NCBI GenBank assembly: GCA_902167985.1
Contig: CABHNZ010000003.1
Location: forward strand, 1 to 64,000
Direction of reading: 5' to 3'
Length of the DNA: 64,000 nt
Source: Shinella sp. UYSO24
GTDB taxonomy: Bacteria; Pseudomonadota; Alphaproteobacteria; Rhizobiales; Rhizobiaceae
The notes beneath the pieces are model-generated. The model did no database searches. It was not told the origin of the DNA and saw only the letters and a list, made by a program, of their open reading frames with translations. How positions within the stretch are numbered: the first letter of the stretch is position 1; the number at the start of each line of letters is the position of its first letter. A program made the translations under genes and the position numbers. Of the stretch, positions 8,959 through 19,010 are shown piece by piece.

Positions 8959-10381
8959 ATGGCGAGAACAGTCGTTAATGCCGTAGGCGACACGCTTTAC
9001 TACAGCGAGACATCCAATTCATGGATTTCGGCAACCGGCTCCGGCCCGACACTTTCAGGAACCGCCGCCAATGACGCCATGTATGGCGACAGTTCGGTAA
9101 ATGTCACGATGGCCGGCGGCGCGGTGACGACATCTATTACCTCTATTCCTCGATCAACCGCGCCGAGGAGGCGCCCGGACAGGGGATCGACACGATCGAT
9201 ACCTGGATGAGCTACACCCTGCCCGACAATATCGAGAACCTGCGTGTCACCGGCGACGGCCGGTTTGCCTTCGGCAATGATCTCGACAATATCATCACCG
9301 GCGGTTCCGGCAGCCAGACGATCGATGGCGGCGCCGGCAATGATGTGCTGACGGGTGGCGGTGGCGCCGACACGTTCATATTCTCTTCCGGCAACGGCTC
9401 CGACCTGATTACCGATTTTGGGTCCGACGACACGATCAGGTTGAACGGCTACGGCTTTACGTCCTTCGATGCGGTCAAATCCGCTTCCGTTCAGGATGGC
9501 TCCAACACGGTGATCCATCTGTCGGGCTCCGAAAGTCTGGTTCTTGCCAATACCTCCGTCGACAGCCTCAGCGCCGACCAGTTTTCACTCGGCCTCGACC
9601 GGTCGCATCTGACTCAGACTTTTTCGGAGGACTTCAATTCCCTGTCGCTCTACGACGCTTCGACGGACACCGGCACCTGGGACGCCAAGTTCTCATGGCG
9701 CCGGAGAAGGGCGCGACGCTGACGACGAACAGCGAAAAGCAATGGTATATCAACCCGAGCTACGCCCCGACCGCCGAGGCCAACCCGTTTTCCGTCGATG
9801 ACGGCATCCTGACGATCACCGCCAGCCGCACGCCTGACGATATCAAGGATATCGTCAACGGCTATGAATACACATCGGGCATGCTCACCACCCATTCGAC
9901 CTTTGCCCAGACCTACGGATATTTCGAGATCCGCGCCGACATGCCGAGCGAATACGGCACATGGCCGGCCTTCTGGCTTCTGCCGGAAGACGGGTCGTGG
10001 CCGCCGGAAATCGACGTCGTCGAGATGAAGGGGCAGGATCCGAATACCGTGCAGGTCACGACGAAGTCTGCCGCGACAGGCGAGACGACGATCGACAGCA
10101 CGGCGGTTAAGGTCGCGGATACAGAAGGCTTTCACACCTATGGCATGCTCTGGGATGCCGACCATATCACCTGGTATTTCGACGATGTTGCCGTGGCGCA
10201 GGCCGACACGCCGGCGGATATGAACAAGCCCATGTATATGATCGTCAACCTTGCGGTCGGCGGCATTGCCGGCAACCCGACGGATGGCCTGGAGAACGGG
10301 GCCGAAATGAAGGTAGACTATATCCACGCCTATTCGCTGGATGACGTTTCGACATCGAGCAGCAACGACTGGCTGCTCTGA
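8959..10381 (+). CDS. exsH: secreted RTX-GH16 endo-beta-glycanase, ExsH-like (two frameshifts)
   Basis: Extracellular glycosyl hydrolase expected to cleave succinoglycan-type exopolysaccharide. Domain order is an N-terminal RTX region (SGTAANDAMYGD, then TGGSGSQTIDGGAGNDVLTG with calcium-binding GGxGxDxx repeats, DTFIFSSGNGSDLI) followed by a GH16 domain whose catalytic signature EIDVVE lies about residue 350. There is no N-terminal signal peptide, as expected for type I secretion. ATG 8959 follows AGAAGGAG by 7 bases. The frame breaks at about 9123 (GCGG should be GCGGG) and 9697 (TGG should be TGGG); adding one G at each gives about 474 residues. The architecture matches ExsH of Ensifer meliloti. 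PrsE/PrsD-like genes follow on the opposite strand. Confidence 0.85.
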
Positions 10382-10439
10382 GGTCCATATCTCAAGATGG
10401 GGCCTCCCTTCGAAATCCTGCCTGGGCCGGGCTGCCGGC

Positions 10440-10484
10440 TTTGATCCAGGCAGGTTCGATCCAGGCAATTTCGATCCCGGCTGG
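10440..10484. repeat. three 15-bp imperfect tandem repeats
   Basis: TTTGATCCAGGCAGG, TTCGATCCAGGCAAT and TTCGATCCCGGCTGG stand head to tail in the 134-base gap between the glycanase stop and the HlyD stop. On the minus strand the 15-base period would read as a PGS(K/N)L pentapeptide, but no gene there is supported. Likely a small slippage repeat. Confidence 0.6.
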
Positions 10485-10515
10485 CCGCGCGGCCAGTTGA
10501 GGGCAAGCGCCGCCC

Positions 10516-11964
10516 TCACCCCTCCCGCATCGCCCTTGCGATCTGATCTGCCAGAGGCTTTACGAAATAGGAGAGAGCCGATCGCTCTCCGGTCTGGAGA
10601 AAAAGCTCCACCGGCATGCCGGGCATAAGCTTCAGGGCCCCGAGGCGGGCAAGCTCTTCCTTGGGCACCGTGGCGCGGATCGTGTACCAGCCATCCGGCC
10701 AGCTGGTCTGCCGATCACGATCGACGGTGAGGTCGACTGCAACACGGGAAACGGTCGCATCGAGTTCCGGCGTCGTTCGCTGATCGAAGGCCGAGAAGCG
10801 CAGCACGGCCTTCTGCCCCTGCGTTACCTGATCGATATCCTGCGGGCGGATACGGGCTTCGGCGACCAGCGCATCCTGCACCGGCACGACCTGCATGATG
10901 GTTTCGCCGGCCGGCACGACACCGCCGACCGTGTGGACGGTAAGCCCGTGCACGACGCCTGCCTGTGGCGCGCGAATATCGACGCGCGACAGCTGGTCCT
11001 GAGCCGCCACGCGTTGCTCGGAAAGCTGGGCGATCTTGTTATCCACGTCACGCAATTCCTCAAGAACCTCGCTGCGCCGGTCCTCGTCGAGCTGCAGAAT
11101 CTGGACATCCGTCTCGGCCACCTGCGTTTTGGCGCGGGCGATATCGGCGATCAGCTGGCCGCGCTCGCCTTCCATCTCCGCGCGTGAGCGCTGGAGCTCC
11201 GAAAGCCGGGTGAATTGCACGAGGCCCTGATCGCTCAGGTTCTTCACCCGCGTCAGCTCCTGCTCGACCCAATGCAGTTCCTCGATCTTTGCATCCAGAC
11301 GAACGTTGAGGCCGTCCGTCTGCTTGCCTATCTGGCGGATCCGCTCGCCCAATTGCGCCTTTTGCCCTTCGATCGTGCGCTTGCGAGCTTCGAACAGCGC
11401 CTTCTCTCCGGCGATGTAGCCCTGCGCCGCGGCATCGGCACCGATATCCACCTTGGCAAGCGCCGCATCCTGCGGCGCATGACGATATCGTCCTTGCCGT
11501 CCCTTTCTGCCATCAGGCGGGCGCGGCGCGCCGTCAACTGGCCGATCTGGCCCGTGACGATGGCAAGATTGGCGCGCGGCAGCGTGTCGTCCAGCTTGAC
11601 GAGAACCTCGCCTGCATCGACACTCGATCCCTCATGGACGAGGATCTTGCCGACGATACCGCCCTCCTTGTGCTGGACGCTCTTGACCTCATCCTCCACC
11701 ACCAGCCGGCCAGACCCTATGACGCACCGGACAGTTGCGCCGTGGCCGCCCAACCGCCGGCGCCGAAGACCATCACCGCCACCGCGGCCCCCGCCAGCAA
11801 TGAAAGCCGGCGGATTGCACGGGTAGCGGGTGTTCTGCCCGCTTCCGCTGGTCGTGACCCTGCTACAAGCGACAGGATGTCCGGCGATGCCGCTAATTCC
11901 GGTGCCGGAGCTCGCTCTGGCTCGCGGCCGCGGCGGGAGACATCGATGTGACACTGCCATTCAT
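10516..11964 (-). CDS. prsE: HlyD-family type I secretion adaptor, PrsE-like (about three frameshifts)
   Basis: Periplasmic membrane-fusion subunit linking the ABC exporter to an outer-membrane TolC-like channel. ATG 11964 follows AGGAG, and its first bases overlap the ABC stop (ATGA). One N-terminal membrane segment (RRLSLLAGAAVAVMVFGAGGW) is followed by the lipoyl half VIGSGRLVV..SVQHKEGGIV, a long coiled coil (QTDGLNVRLDAKIEELHWVEQ onward), the second lipoyl half (DIRAPQAGVVHGL) and the beta-barrel end with PGMPVELFLQTGERS. The frame changes at about 11930, 11723 (GCG to GCGG) and 11475. Each is explained by one lost base. Corrected length about 480 residues, somewhat longer than typical HlyD adaptors because of the N-terminal extension. 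Confidence 0.85.
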
Positions 11965-13720
11965 GCCTTTTCTCCTACCGCTCTGACTGTTGTACGCCTC
12001 AAAACTTCATCGCGCGGGCCAAAGGCGACCAGCCGCCCCGCCGTCATCACCAGCGTCTGGTCGACCGCCGCCAGCGCATTCGGCCGGTGGGCAATCACGA
12101 CGAGGATCGAGCCTTTCTGCCGCATCGTCGCAATCGCACCCGTCAGGGCCTGCTCGCCTTCGGCATCGAGGCTGGCATTCGGCTCGTCGAGCACGATCAG
12201 AAAAGGATCGCGAAACAGTGCGCGCGCAAGGCCCAGCCTCTGCCGCTGACCGGCCGAGAGCATGCGCCCGCCGGTGCCGATCCGGGTATCGTAGCCATCC
12301 GGCAAGGAGAGGATCAGCTCGTGACGCCGGCTAGCCGCGCCGCGGCAATGACCTCCGGCGCCTGCGCATCCGGCGCAAACCGGGCGATGTTTTCCGCCAC
12401 CGTGCCGTCAAAAAGTTCGACACCCTGCGGGAGGTAGCCGATCGAGGCGCCGAGCCGTTCGGCATCCCATCGATCGATCTCGGCACCATCAAGCCGGACC
12501 GTGCCCGCGGCGGGCTTCCAGGTGCCGACCAGCGCCCGCGCAAGGCTGGATTTGCCCGCACCACTCGGCCCGATCACGCCAACGGCCTGCCCGGCCTTCA
12601 GAGAAAAGGAGACATCCTGCAAAATCGGCACCGCCGAAGCTGGCGACGCAACCGCATCGTGGAGAGTGCTGCTCTGTGGCGCGATCACAGTAAGGCCCGC
12701 CACATCAAGCCGTTCGCGTGGTGCCGGCAGCGGCATGGGCGCCGATTTGCCTGCGACATCTGCGAGTACGATGCCAAGCCGGCCTGCCGCCTGCCGTGCG
12801 GCGAGAAAGCCGCGCCAATGCGCGATCGCCTGTTCGACAGGCGCAAGGGCCCGTGACGTCAGGATCGAGGCGGCAATCATCGCGCCCGGAGAGGCAAGCC
12901 CGTCAATCGCAAGCCATGCGCCGGTTGCCAGGACCGCAGATTGCAAGGCAAGCCGCAGGATTTTGGAGACCGCCGCAAAGGAGCCCGCCGTATCACCCGT
13001 CTGTCGCTGATCCTCGACGTAACGAGCGTTGACCGCTTCGAACCGGGCGGCATAGGCGCCGCCCATACCCATCGCCCGGATTGCCTCGGCATTGCGCCGT
13101 CCGGCCTCGACAAGATCGCCTCTCGTTTCGGCAAGCCGCGCGATCTGGCGCATCCGCTGTCGCAGGATAGTCTCGTTGCAAAGCGTCAGCGCGATGAGGA
13201 TCACCGCGCCGACCAGCGCGACGAACCCGAGATACGGATGAAACAGGAACAGAAGCAGCAGATAGAAGGGCAGCCACGGCAGATCGCAGATTGCAACCGG
13301 CCCGGCCCCGGCAAAAAACTGACGAACGGTATCGAGATCTCGCCGCGGCTCTGCACCGGTCGCCTGCCTTGAAGCATCCTGGCCGGTGGCCCGCAGCGGC
13401 AGTGTGAGGACCGCGTGGAATGTCGCTGCGCCGAGTTCCTCTTCAAGCCGGTCGCCGATACGGCTGAGGATACGGGCCCGAATGACTTCCAGAAGCCCCA
13501 GAAAACCATAGAGAGAAAGCGCCAGAAGCGAGAGCGCCACCAGCGTCGGCACGCTACGGCCGGTGAGCACCCGGTCGTAGACCTGCATCATGAAAAGCGG
13601 GCCCGTCAGCATCAGGACATTGGTGACGGCGCTGACGATTGCCACGCTCAGAAAAGCGCCGCGCACCTCGGCAAGAGTAGCGGAAACCGGCGAGCGCCGG
13701 GCATCGTTCTTTTGTCTCAA
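11961..13720 (-). CDS. prsD: type I secretion ABC permease/ATPase, PrsD-like (one frameshift)
   Basis: Half-transporter of about 586 residues driving type I secretion. The N-terminal membrane domain begins SVAIVSAVTNVLMLTGPLFMM and has the VYDRVLTGRSVPTL loop typical of PrtD/HasD-like exporters. The ATPase domain has Walker A GPSGAGKSS, signature LSAGQRQRL, Walker B FLIVLDEP and switch His in VIAHRP. The frame breaks at about 12323, where GTCACG should be GTCCACG. It lacks the C39 peptidase domain, in line with RTX export. It is upstream of, and overlaps by ATGA, the HlyD gene. Likely cargoes are the adjacent RTX glycanase and the small RTX protein at 41.4-41.9 kb. Confidence 0.88.
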
Positions 13721-13876
13721 CGGGTCGTTCCTATGCTGTGAACCGACTATCCTGCTGGGAGATCAGGACTATCGAGGTAGAACATCACGGGGCGTGCCTT
13801 CGGGAACAAGCATCCTCCCTTGGCCACGCTTTGTCGACCCATCGGAGCGTCTGTCGGTTTTTAAACCATGTCGAAC

Positions 13877-13892
13877 GGCGCAAATTTGCGCC
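13877..13892. promoter_or_regulatory. perfect 16-bp palindrome upstream of the secretion operon
   Basis: GGCGCAAATTTGCGCC is a perfect palindrome about 160 bases upstream of the ABC secretion gene and close to the stop of the convergently positioned efflux gene upstream. It may be an operator. A role as a terminator hairpin is less likely because no T-run follows. Confidence 0.4.
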
Positions 13893-13953
13893 ATTTCACT
13901 CCACTATGACCCATTTTGAAACACACCGCAGGTGCGCGCTGGAAGCGCCCGTA

Positions 13954-16900
13954 TCAGGCGCTCTTTGCAGGCTGTGTCGGGGTCTCGGCCCGTTTCCCAA
14001 ACCGTTCCTCGATGCCGCGGATCACCAGAAACAGCGCCGGCACGACGAAGACCGAAAGACCTGTGGAAATCAGCATGCCGGCAATCACCGAGACGCCGAT
14101 CGACTTGCTGGCATTGGCCCCTGCACCCGATGCCAGCACCAGCGGCACCATGCCGAGAATGAAGGCGATCGATGTCATCAGGATCGGCCGGAAGCGGAGT
14201 TTCCCGGCCGTCACGGCCGCCTCCATCAGCGATTTCCCCTCCTTGATCCTCAGATCGCGGGCAAACTCGACGATGAGGATGGCGTTCTTCGCCGCAAGCG
14301 CGATCAGAAGAACAAGCCCGATCTGGGTATAGATCGTGTTCTGCAGCCCGAGCGCCAGTAGCACCGCCACGGTACCGGCCAGCGCCAGCGGCACGGAGAA
14401 GATGACCGCGAGCGGCCCGAGCCAGCTTTCATACTGGCCAGCCAGCACGAAATAGACGAGCACCAGCGCCAGACCGAAGGCGAGATAGATCTGGTTGCCG
14501 GCGAGCTTTTCCTGATAGGAGATCGCCGTCCAGTCCGTCCTGTAGCCTGCGGGCAGCGCCTTGGCGGCATTCTCCATGATCGACATCGCCTGCCCCGAAC
14601 TGATATCCGGCTGCGGCCGGCCGATAATCGTCGTCGAGGGATGCAGGTTGTAGAGTGAGATGAGCGACGGCCCCACGGTCTCCTTCACGGTGACGAGACT
14701 GTCGAGCGCCACGAGATCTCCATTGGCGTTCGGCACTTTCAGCCGTGAAATCCCTTCAGACAGGCTGCGATACGAGCCCTCCGCCTGCGCATAGACCTGG
14801 AATGTATGGCCGAAGCGGGTGAACTGGTTGACATAGCTCGAGCCGAGATAGCCCGAGAGCGCATTGAACACGTCGTTGATCTGAACGGACAGTGTTGCCG
14901 CCTTGGTACGGTTGATGCTGACATCGAGCTGCGGTGCGGTAAAGTTGGCATTCACCTGCGCGCCGGCAAGCCTCCCGTCCTTCATGCCATTGGCGGCAAT
15001 CGTTTTCGAGACGTCGGCAAGTGCACCGAAATCCGCATTGCCGCCGGTCTGTTCGACCACCATGGCAAAGCCTCCGGTATTGCCGATGCCCTGGATCGAC
15101 GGCGGCGGCACGACGAGCGCGCGGCCATCATCAAGATCGGCAAGCCTCTTTGAGATCTCCATATAGATTGGCAGCAGGCTTTCCGCCCTGCCCCGTTCAC
15201 TCCATGGCTTCAGCACGATATAGGCCACCCCGGCATTGGAAAGTGGCGCGTTGTTATCCAGCAGGGAGACGCCGGCGACCGTGATGACATTCTCGACGCC
15301 GGGCTGGTCCTTTAGACGCGTCTCGACATCCTTCAACGTCGCATCGGTCCTTTCCAGCGAGGCGCCGCTCGGCAGCTGGACGGCCGCGACCAGATAACCC
15401 TGATCCTCCAGCGGCAGAAAGCCGGTCGGCACGCGCGACAGGCCCAAAAAGGCAAGCGCCACCACGATAGCCGTTGCGCCGACCACCCAGTAACGAACCC
15501 GCAAGGCCCGCGACAAGAGCCTGACATAGCCTGCCTCGAAGCGATTGAAGCCGTGATCGAACAGGCGAAAGACGATATTGCGCTCCGCGATCGGCTTCGG
15601 CGCGCGCATCCAGAGCGCCGCCTGCACCGGCTTGAGCGTGACGGCATTGATGGCGCTGATGACTGCCGTCGCCGCTATGACCAGCGCGAACTGCTGGTAG
15701 AGCCTGCCGGTAAGCCCCGGAAGGAAGGCCGCCGGCAGGAAGACCGAGACGAGCACCAGCGTGATGCCGATGACGGGTCCGAACAGCTCCCGCATCGCCT
15801 CTTCGGCCGCCTTCGGCCCTGACAACCCTCCTCCCATATGACGGGCCGCCCCTTCGACGATGACGATCGCATCGTCCACCACGATGCCGATTGCCAGCAC
15901 CAGCGCAAACAGTGTCGACATGTTGATGGTAAAACCGAGCGCACTCATCGCCGCGAAGGCACCGATCAGCGTCACCGGCACTGTGGTTGCCGGCACCAGC
16001 ATCGCCCGCCAGTCCTGCAGGAACAGCAGGATGACGAGGAGAACAATGACAAAGGCTTCCGCCAGCGTGTGATAGACGTCGCTCACCGCTGCATCGACGA
16101 AGGCTGTCGTGTTGAACGGCACGGAATAGCTCAGGCCTTGCGGAAATGCCTGGGAGAGTTCCGCCATCTTCGCCTCGACGGCCTTGGCGACATCGAGCGC
16201 GTTTGCCTCCGGCAGCTGGCTGATTGCCAGCGCCGCCGAGGGCCGTCCGTTGACGCGAAAGATCTGGCTGTAGGATTTGGAGCCGAGTTCGACGCGGGCG
16301 ACATCCTTCACGCGGGTGATCTGTCCGCCGTTTGCGGCATCCGATTTGACGATGACATCCTCGAACTGTTCGACCTGATCGAGCCTGCCGGCAATGTTGA
16401 TGACGGTCTGAAAGCCCTGACCGGTGGCAACCGGCGGCATGCCGATCTGTCCGCCCGGCACAGTCTGGCTCTGGCTCTGGATGGCAGAGACGACGTCGGA
16501 GGGCTTGAGACCCCGCGCCTGCAGGCGGTCGGCATCGAGCCAGATCCGCATGGCATAATCACCTGCGCCGAAGATCGACACATCGCCGACGCCCGGCATG
16601 CGGGCAAGCTCGTCCTGCAGGTTGATCTTGGCATAATTGGCAAGGAAGAGGCTGTCATAGCGGGGATCGGATGCATTGAGCGTCACGAAGGCGAGGATCG
16701 AGGTCGACTTCTTGCGCACGGTAACGCCCTGCGATTGCACGGCATCCGGCAATTGCGCGGTGGCGGCATCGACGCGGTTCTGCACAAGGATCTGCGCCTT
16801 GTCCGCATCGGTGCCGATCTCGAAGGTGACGGTCAGCGAATAGGTGCCGTCGCTGGCGCTGGTCGATTGCATATACATCATGCCCGGCACGCCATTGACC

Positions 16901-17106
16901 TGCTGCTCGATCGGCAGCGCCACCGTATCCATCAATGTCTTGGCACTGGCGCCGGGATAACGGGCATTCACCTGAATGGTGGGCGGCACGATATTGGGAT
17001 ATTGCGAAACCGGCAATTTGATGAAAGCGATAGCACCGATGATGATGGTCAGAAGTGCGATGACATTGGCCAGAACCGGCCGTTCGATGAAGAATTTCGA
17101 GAACAT
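13954..17106 (-). CDS. RND multidrug efflux permease, AcrB/MexB (HAE1) type
   Basis: Inner-membrane proton-driven drug exporter, 1050 residues, full length and uninterrupted. It starts MFSKFFIERPVLANVIALL and shows the 12-segment RND layout with two large periplasmic loops. The transmembrane helix 4 motif GIVVDDAIVIVE, around residues 405-415, carries the paired Asp used in proton relay. GMMYMQSTS and the QYPNIVPPTI start of the porter domain are typical of AcrB relatives. It lies 10 bases downstream of the adaptor gene in the same operon. No outer-membrane TolC/OprM gene is adjacent, so the channel must be supplied elsewhere. Substrates unknown. Confidence 0.96.
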   Translation of the reverse strand: MFSKFFIERPVLANVIALLTIIIGAIAFIKLPVSQYPNIVPPTIQVNARYPGASAKTLMDTVALPIEQQVNGVPGMMYMQSTSASDGTYSLTVTFEIGTDADKAQILVQNRVDAATAQLPDAVQSQGVTVRKKSTSILAFVTLNASDPRYDSLFLANYAKINLQDELARMPGVGDVSIFGAGDYAMRIWLDADRLQARGLKPSDVVSAIQSQSQTVPGGQIGMPPVATGQGFQTVINIAGRLDQVEQFEDVIVKSDAANGGQITRVKDVARVELGSKSYSQIFRVNGRPSAALAISQLPEANALDVAKAVEAKMAELSQAFPQGLSYSVPFNTTAFVDAAVSDVYHTLAEAFVIVLLVILLFLQDWRAMLVPATTVPVTLIGAFAAMSALGFTINMSTLFALVLAIGIVVDDAIVIVEGAARHMGGGLSGPKAAEEAMRELFGPVIGITLVLVSVFLPAAFLPGLTGRLYQQFALVIAATAVISAINAVTLKPVQAALWMRAPKPIAERNIVFRLFDHGFNRFEAGYVRLLSRALRVRYWVVGATAIVVALAFLGLSRVPTGFLPLEDQGYLVAAVQLPSGASLERTDATLKDVETRLKDQPGVENVITVAGVSLLDNNAPLSNAGVAYIVLKPWSERGRAESLLPIYMEISKRLADLDDGRALVVPPPSIQGIGNTGGFAMVVEQTGGNADFGALADVSKTIAANGMKDGRLAGAQVNANFTAPQLDVSINRTKAATLSVQINDVFNALSGYLGSSYVNQFTRFGHTFQVYAQAEGSYRSLSEGISRLKVPNANGDLVALDSLVTVKETVGPSLISLYNLHPSTTIIGRPQPDISSGQAMSIMENAAKALPAGYRTDWTAISYQEKLAGNQIYLAFGLALVLVYFVLAGQYESWLGPLAVIFSVPLALAGTVAVLLALGLQNTIYTQIGLVLLIALAAKNAILIVEFARDLRIKEGKSLMEAAVTAGKLRFRPILMTSIAFILGMVPLVLASGAGANASKSIGVSVIAGMLISTGLSVFVVPALFLVIRGIEERFGKRAETPTQPAKSA

Positions 17107-17116
17107 CTTACACTCG

Positions 17117-18375
17117 TCACTTGTCGCCGGAGTTCGTCTTCATGCCGGGATCTGCCGGCAGCACGCTTGAACCATCGCCGTCCGGCTTCCCCGGCATATC
17201 GAGCGCGGTCTCCTGACGCTTGACCCGCTCTCCCGGCTGCGGCCCAGCCGCGACGTTGCGCAGGATCCAGTCATCCGCAGCAAGGTCGCCCTTGACTTGC
17301 TGCAGCCCTTCGGAGCGGTCGAGCAATGTCACGCTCTTTCTTTCGACCACGCCATCGGCCCCGGCGACCAGAACATAGCGGCCCTGCTGGTCAGTTCCGA
17401 TGGCTGACGGCGCGATGAGCAGTGCATCCTTGACGGTGCCGAGCGGAATTCGGATGCGGACAAAAGCCCCGGCAGGAGCACCCGGTCCGGATTGTCGAAG
17501 ACGGCGCGGACGGCAAGCGTGCCGGTATCGGATGCGGTTTCCGGCGAGGCATAGTCGAGCCGGCCGCGATAGGGATAACCGGTGTCGATCTTCGTGCCGA
17601 TCTCCACCGGAACCTTGGCGACATCCGCCCGTGTCACTCCGCCTTCACGCATCTGGCGGCGGATCTCCAGCATGTCCGTATCGGAGAGCGAGAAGGTGAC
17701 GTTGATGGGCGAAAGCTGCACGATCGTGGCAAGCGTGGTCGGGCCGCTTGCAGCGACATAGGCGCCGACATCGGCCTGATGGGCGCTGACATAGCCATCG
17801 AAAGGGGCGGTGATCGTCGTATATCCGAGATTGATTTTCGCAAGCGTCAGGGCGGCTATCGCCGCATCGAGCTGCGCCTTCGACGTGTCGCGGGTCGCCC
17901 GCGCATTATCGACATTTGTATCGGAGGTGACGGCCGAACGGGCGAGCTGGTCCTGTCGGTCAAGCTGGCGCTGTGCATTGTCGAATGTCGCCTGCGCCTG
18001 TTCGACCGTCGCCTGCGACTGCGCCACCTCCGCCCGATACTGCTCCGGCTCGATGAGGAAAAGCCGCTGGCCGGCCTTCACTTGTGTCCCATCCTGATAA
18101 TCGATCGATTGCAGCGTGCCGGAGACGCGCGCCACGAGATCCACGCTGTTGACGGCAGCCGTCGTTCCCGTTTCGTAGAGATAGCGGGTAACGGTCGCCT
18201 GCCTCGGCTGGAACACGGCAACGGATTTTTCCGGCATCGCCTTCGCCGCCTCATCCTTCCTGTCGCAACCGGCGAGCAGCAGGCCCGCGAGGCACAGGCA
18301 GGCCACGCCCCGCATCAGGGACGGCCGACGCACATCGATGGCGGCGACAGGTGGAACGAGATCTGGGATAGGCAT
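17117..18375 (-). CDS. RND efflux adaptor lipoprotein, AcrA/MexA type (one frameshift)
   Basis: Periplasmic adaptor for the adjacent RND pump. The N-terminus has a lipoprotein signal with lipobox LLAGC about 43 residues in. Lipoyl domain parts LVARVSGTLQSIDYQDGTQV and TITAPFDGYVS flank a helical hairpin (QSQATVEQAQATFDNAQRQL). The beta-barrel region follows (IVQLSPINVTFSL). Near 17467-17470 a run of four C on the plus strand should be five; the corrected frame reads LPGAFVRIRIPLGTV and ends ..GMKTNSGDK. About 419 residues. ATG 18375 follows GAAGAGAT. First gene of the operon, preceded by a long inverted repeat. Confidence 0.9.
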
Positions 18376-18441
18376 GGTCTGGATCTCTTCTTTCTTGAAG
18401 GTTCGGGTTCCGCAGCCGGAGTTTCGGGCAATGGCAGCAAG

Positions 18442-18483
18442 GTCGAATGTCCATGAGCGTATGGCGGCCCATGGACATTCGAC
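18442..18483. promoter_or_regulatory. 14-14-14 inverted repeat, candidate operator of the efflux operon
   Basis: GTCGAATGTCCATG (18442-18455) and its perfect inverse CATGGACATTCGAC (18470-18483) flank a 14-base spacer, 67-108 bases upstream of the adaptor start. TetR or MarR repressors of RND pumps commonly bind such dyads. No regulator gene is found next to it. It could also form an RNA hairpin, but there is no T-run. Confidence 0.55.
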
Positions 18484-18484
18484 T

Positions 18485-18518
18485 GGGCGCATCGATGAAG
18501 CGGGAAGGTGATGCGCCC
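18485..18518. other. inverted repeat between efflux promoter and small secreted gene
   Basis: GGGCGCATC (18485-18493) and GATGCGCCC (18510-18518) can form a 9-bp stem. It lies downstream of the minus-strand cysteine-rich protein gene that ends at 18674, so it might be that gene's terminator, but no T-rich tail follows. Confidence 0.3.
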
Positions 18519-18673
18519 CGGACTGACCAACCGCCGATCGCGGTTGCCGTCGGGTCAAATCAAGGCCCGCCATGTGTTTGGGGGCGGCGGCGGACCTTGG
18601 CGTGGATGCGACCCGGCGGCATTCGGGGAGGATTGGCAGTCCCGTATAGGGTTCGAGTTCGAAACGGCCCGGG

Positions 18674-18919
18674 TCAGTTCTGCTTGCGGGCAGCCATCAT
18701 CTTGCCCATCGTGTCGGAGCAGGTCTTGGAAAGCTGATCCTGCTTTTCCTTGACGCAGCCCATCAGCCGCCCGCCGCCGGGTTGGATGCCCGGGCAAAGC
18801 CGTTTGATGTCCTCTCCGCAATCCTGCCGCAACTCGGCCATTTGCGACATGGACAGCTGTTGGGCCGATGCCGTACCGGCAAGAGCGACGAAGGCGATCG
18901 CGAGATAATAGGTTCGCAT
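18674..18919 (-). CDS. small secreted cysteine-rich repeat protein
   Basis: 81-residue protein with a signal peptide (MRTYYLAIAFVALAGTASA, cleavage before QQ). The mature part carries four cysteines in the spacing QDCGEDIKRLCPG..MGCVKE..KTCSD, which fits the cysteine-rich (GLG1-like) repeat proteins common in alphaproteobacteria. ATG 18919 follows AAAGGAA. Function unknown, probably periplasmic with two disulfides. It is the last of three small secreted proteins transcribed away from the two-component system. Confidence 0.75.
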   Translation of the reverse strand: MRTYYLAIAFVALAGTASAQQLSMSQMAELRQDCGEDIKRLCPGIQPGGGRLMGCVKEKQDQLSKTCSDTMGKMMAARKQN

Positions 18920-19010
18920 GGCAGTTCCTTTCATTGGTCTTTTTCAGGCTTGGTGATGCCGGCGCGGGCTGAGCCCGTCTCCACCGGCGGCTTCCCCCTC
19001 AATCCCGGCG

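Noticed and set aside
15838..17223. Plus-strand open frame of 461 codons opposite the RND permease
   Set aside because: His/Asp/Arg-rich shadow composition and full overlap with a well-supported gene.
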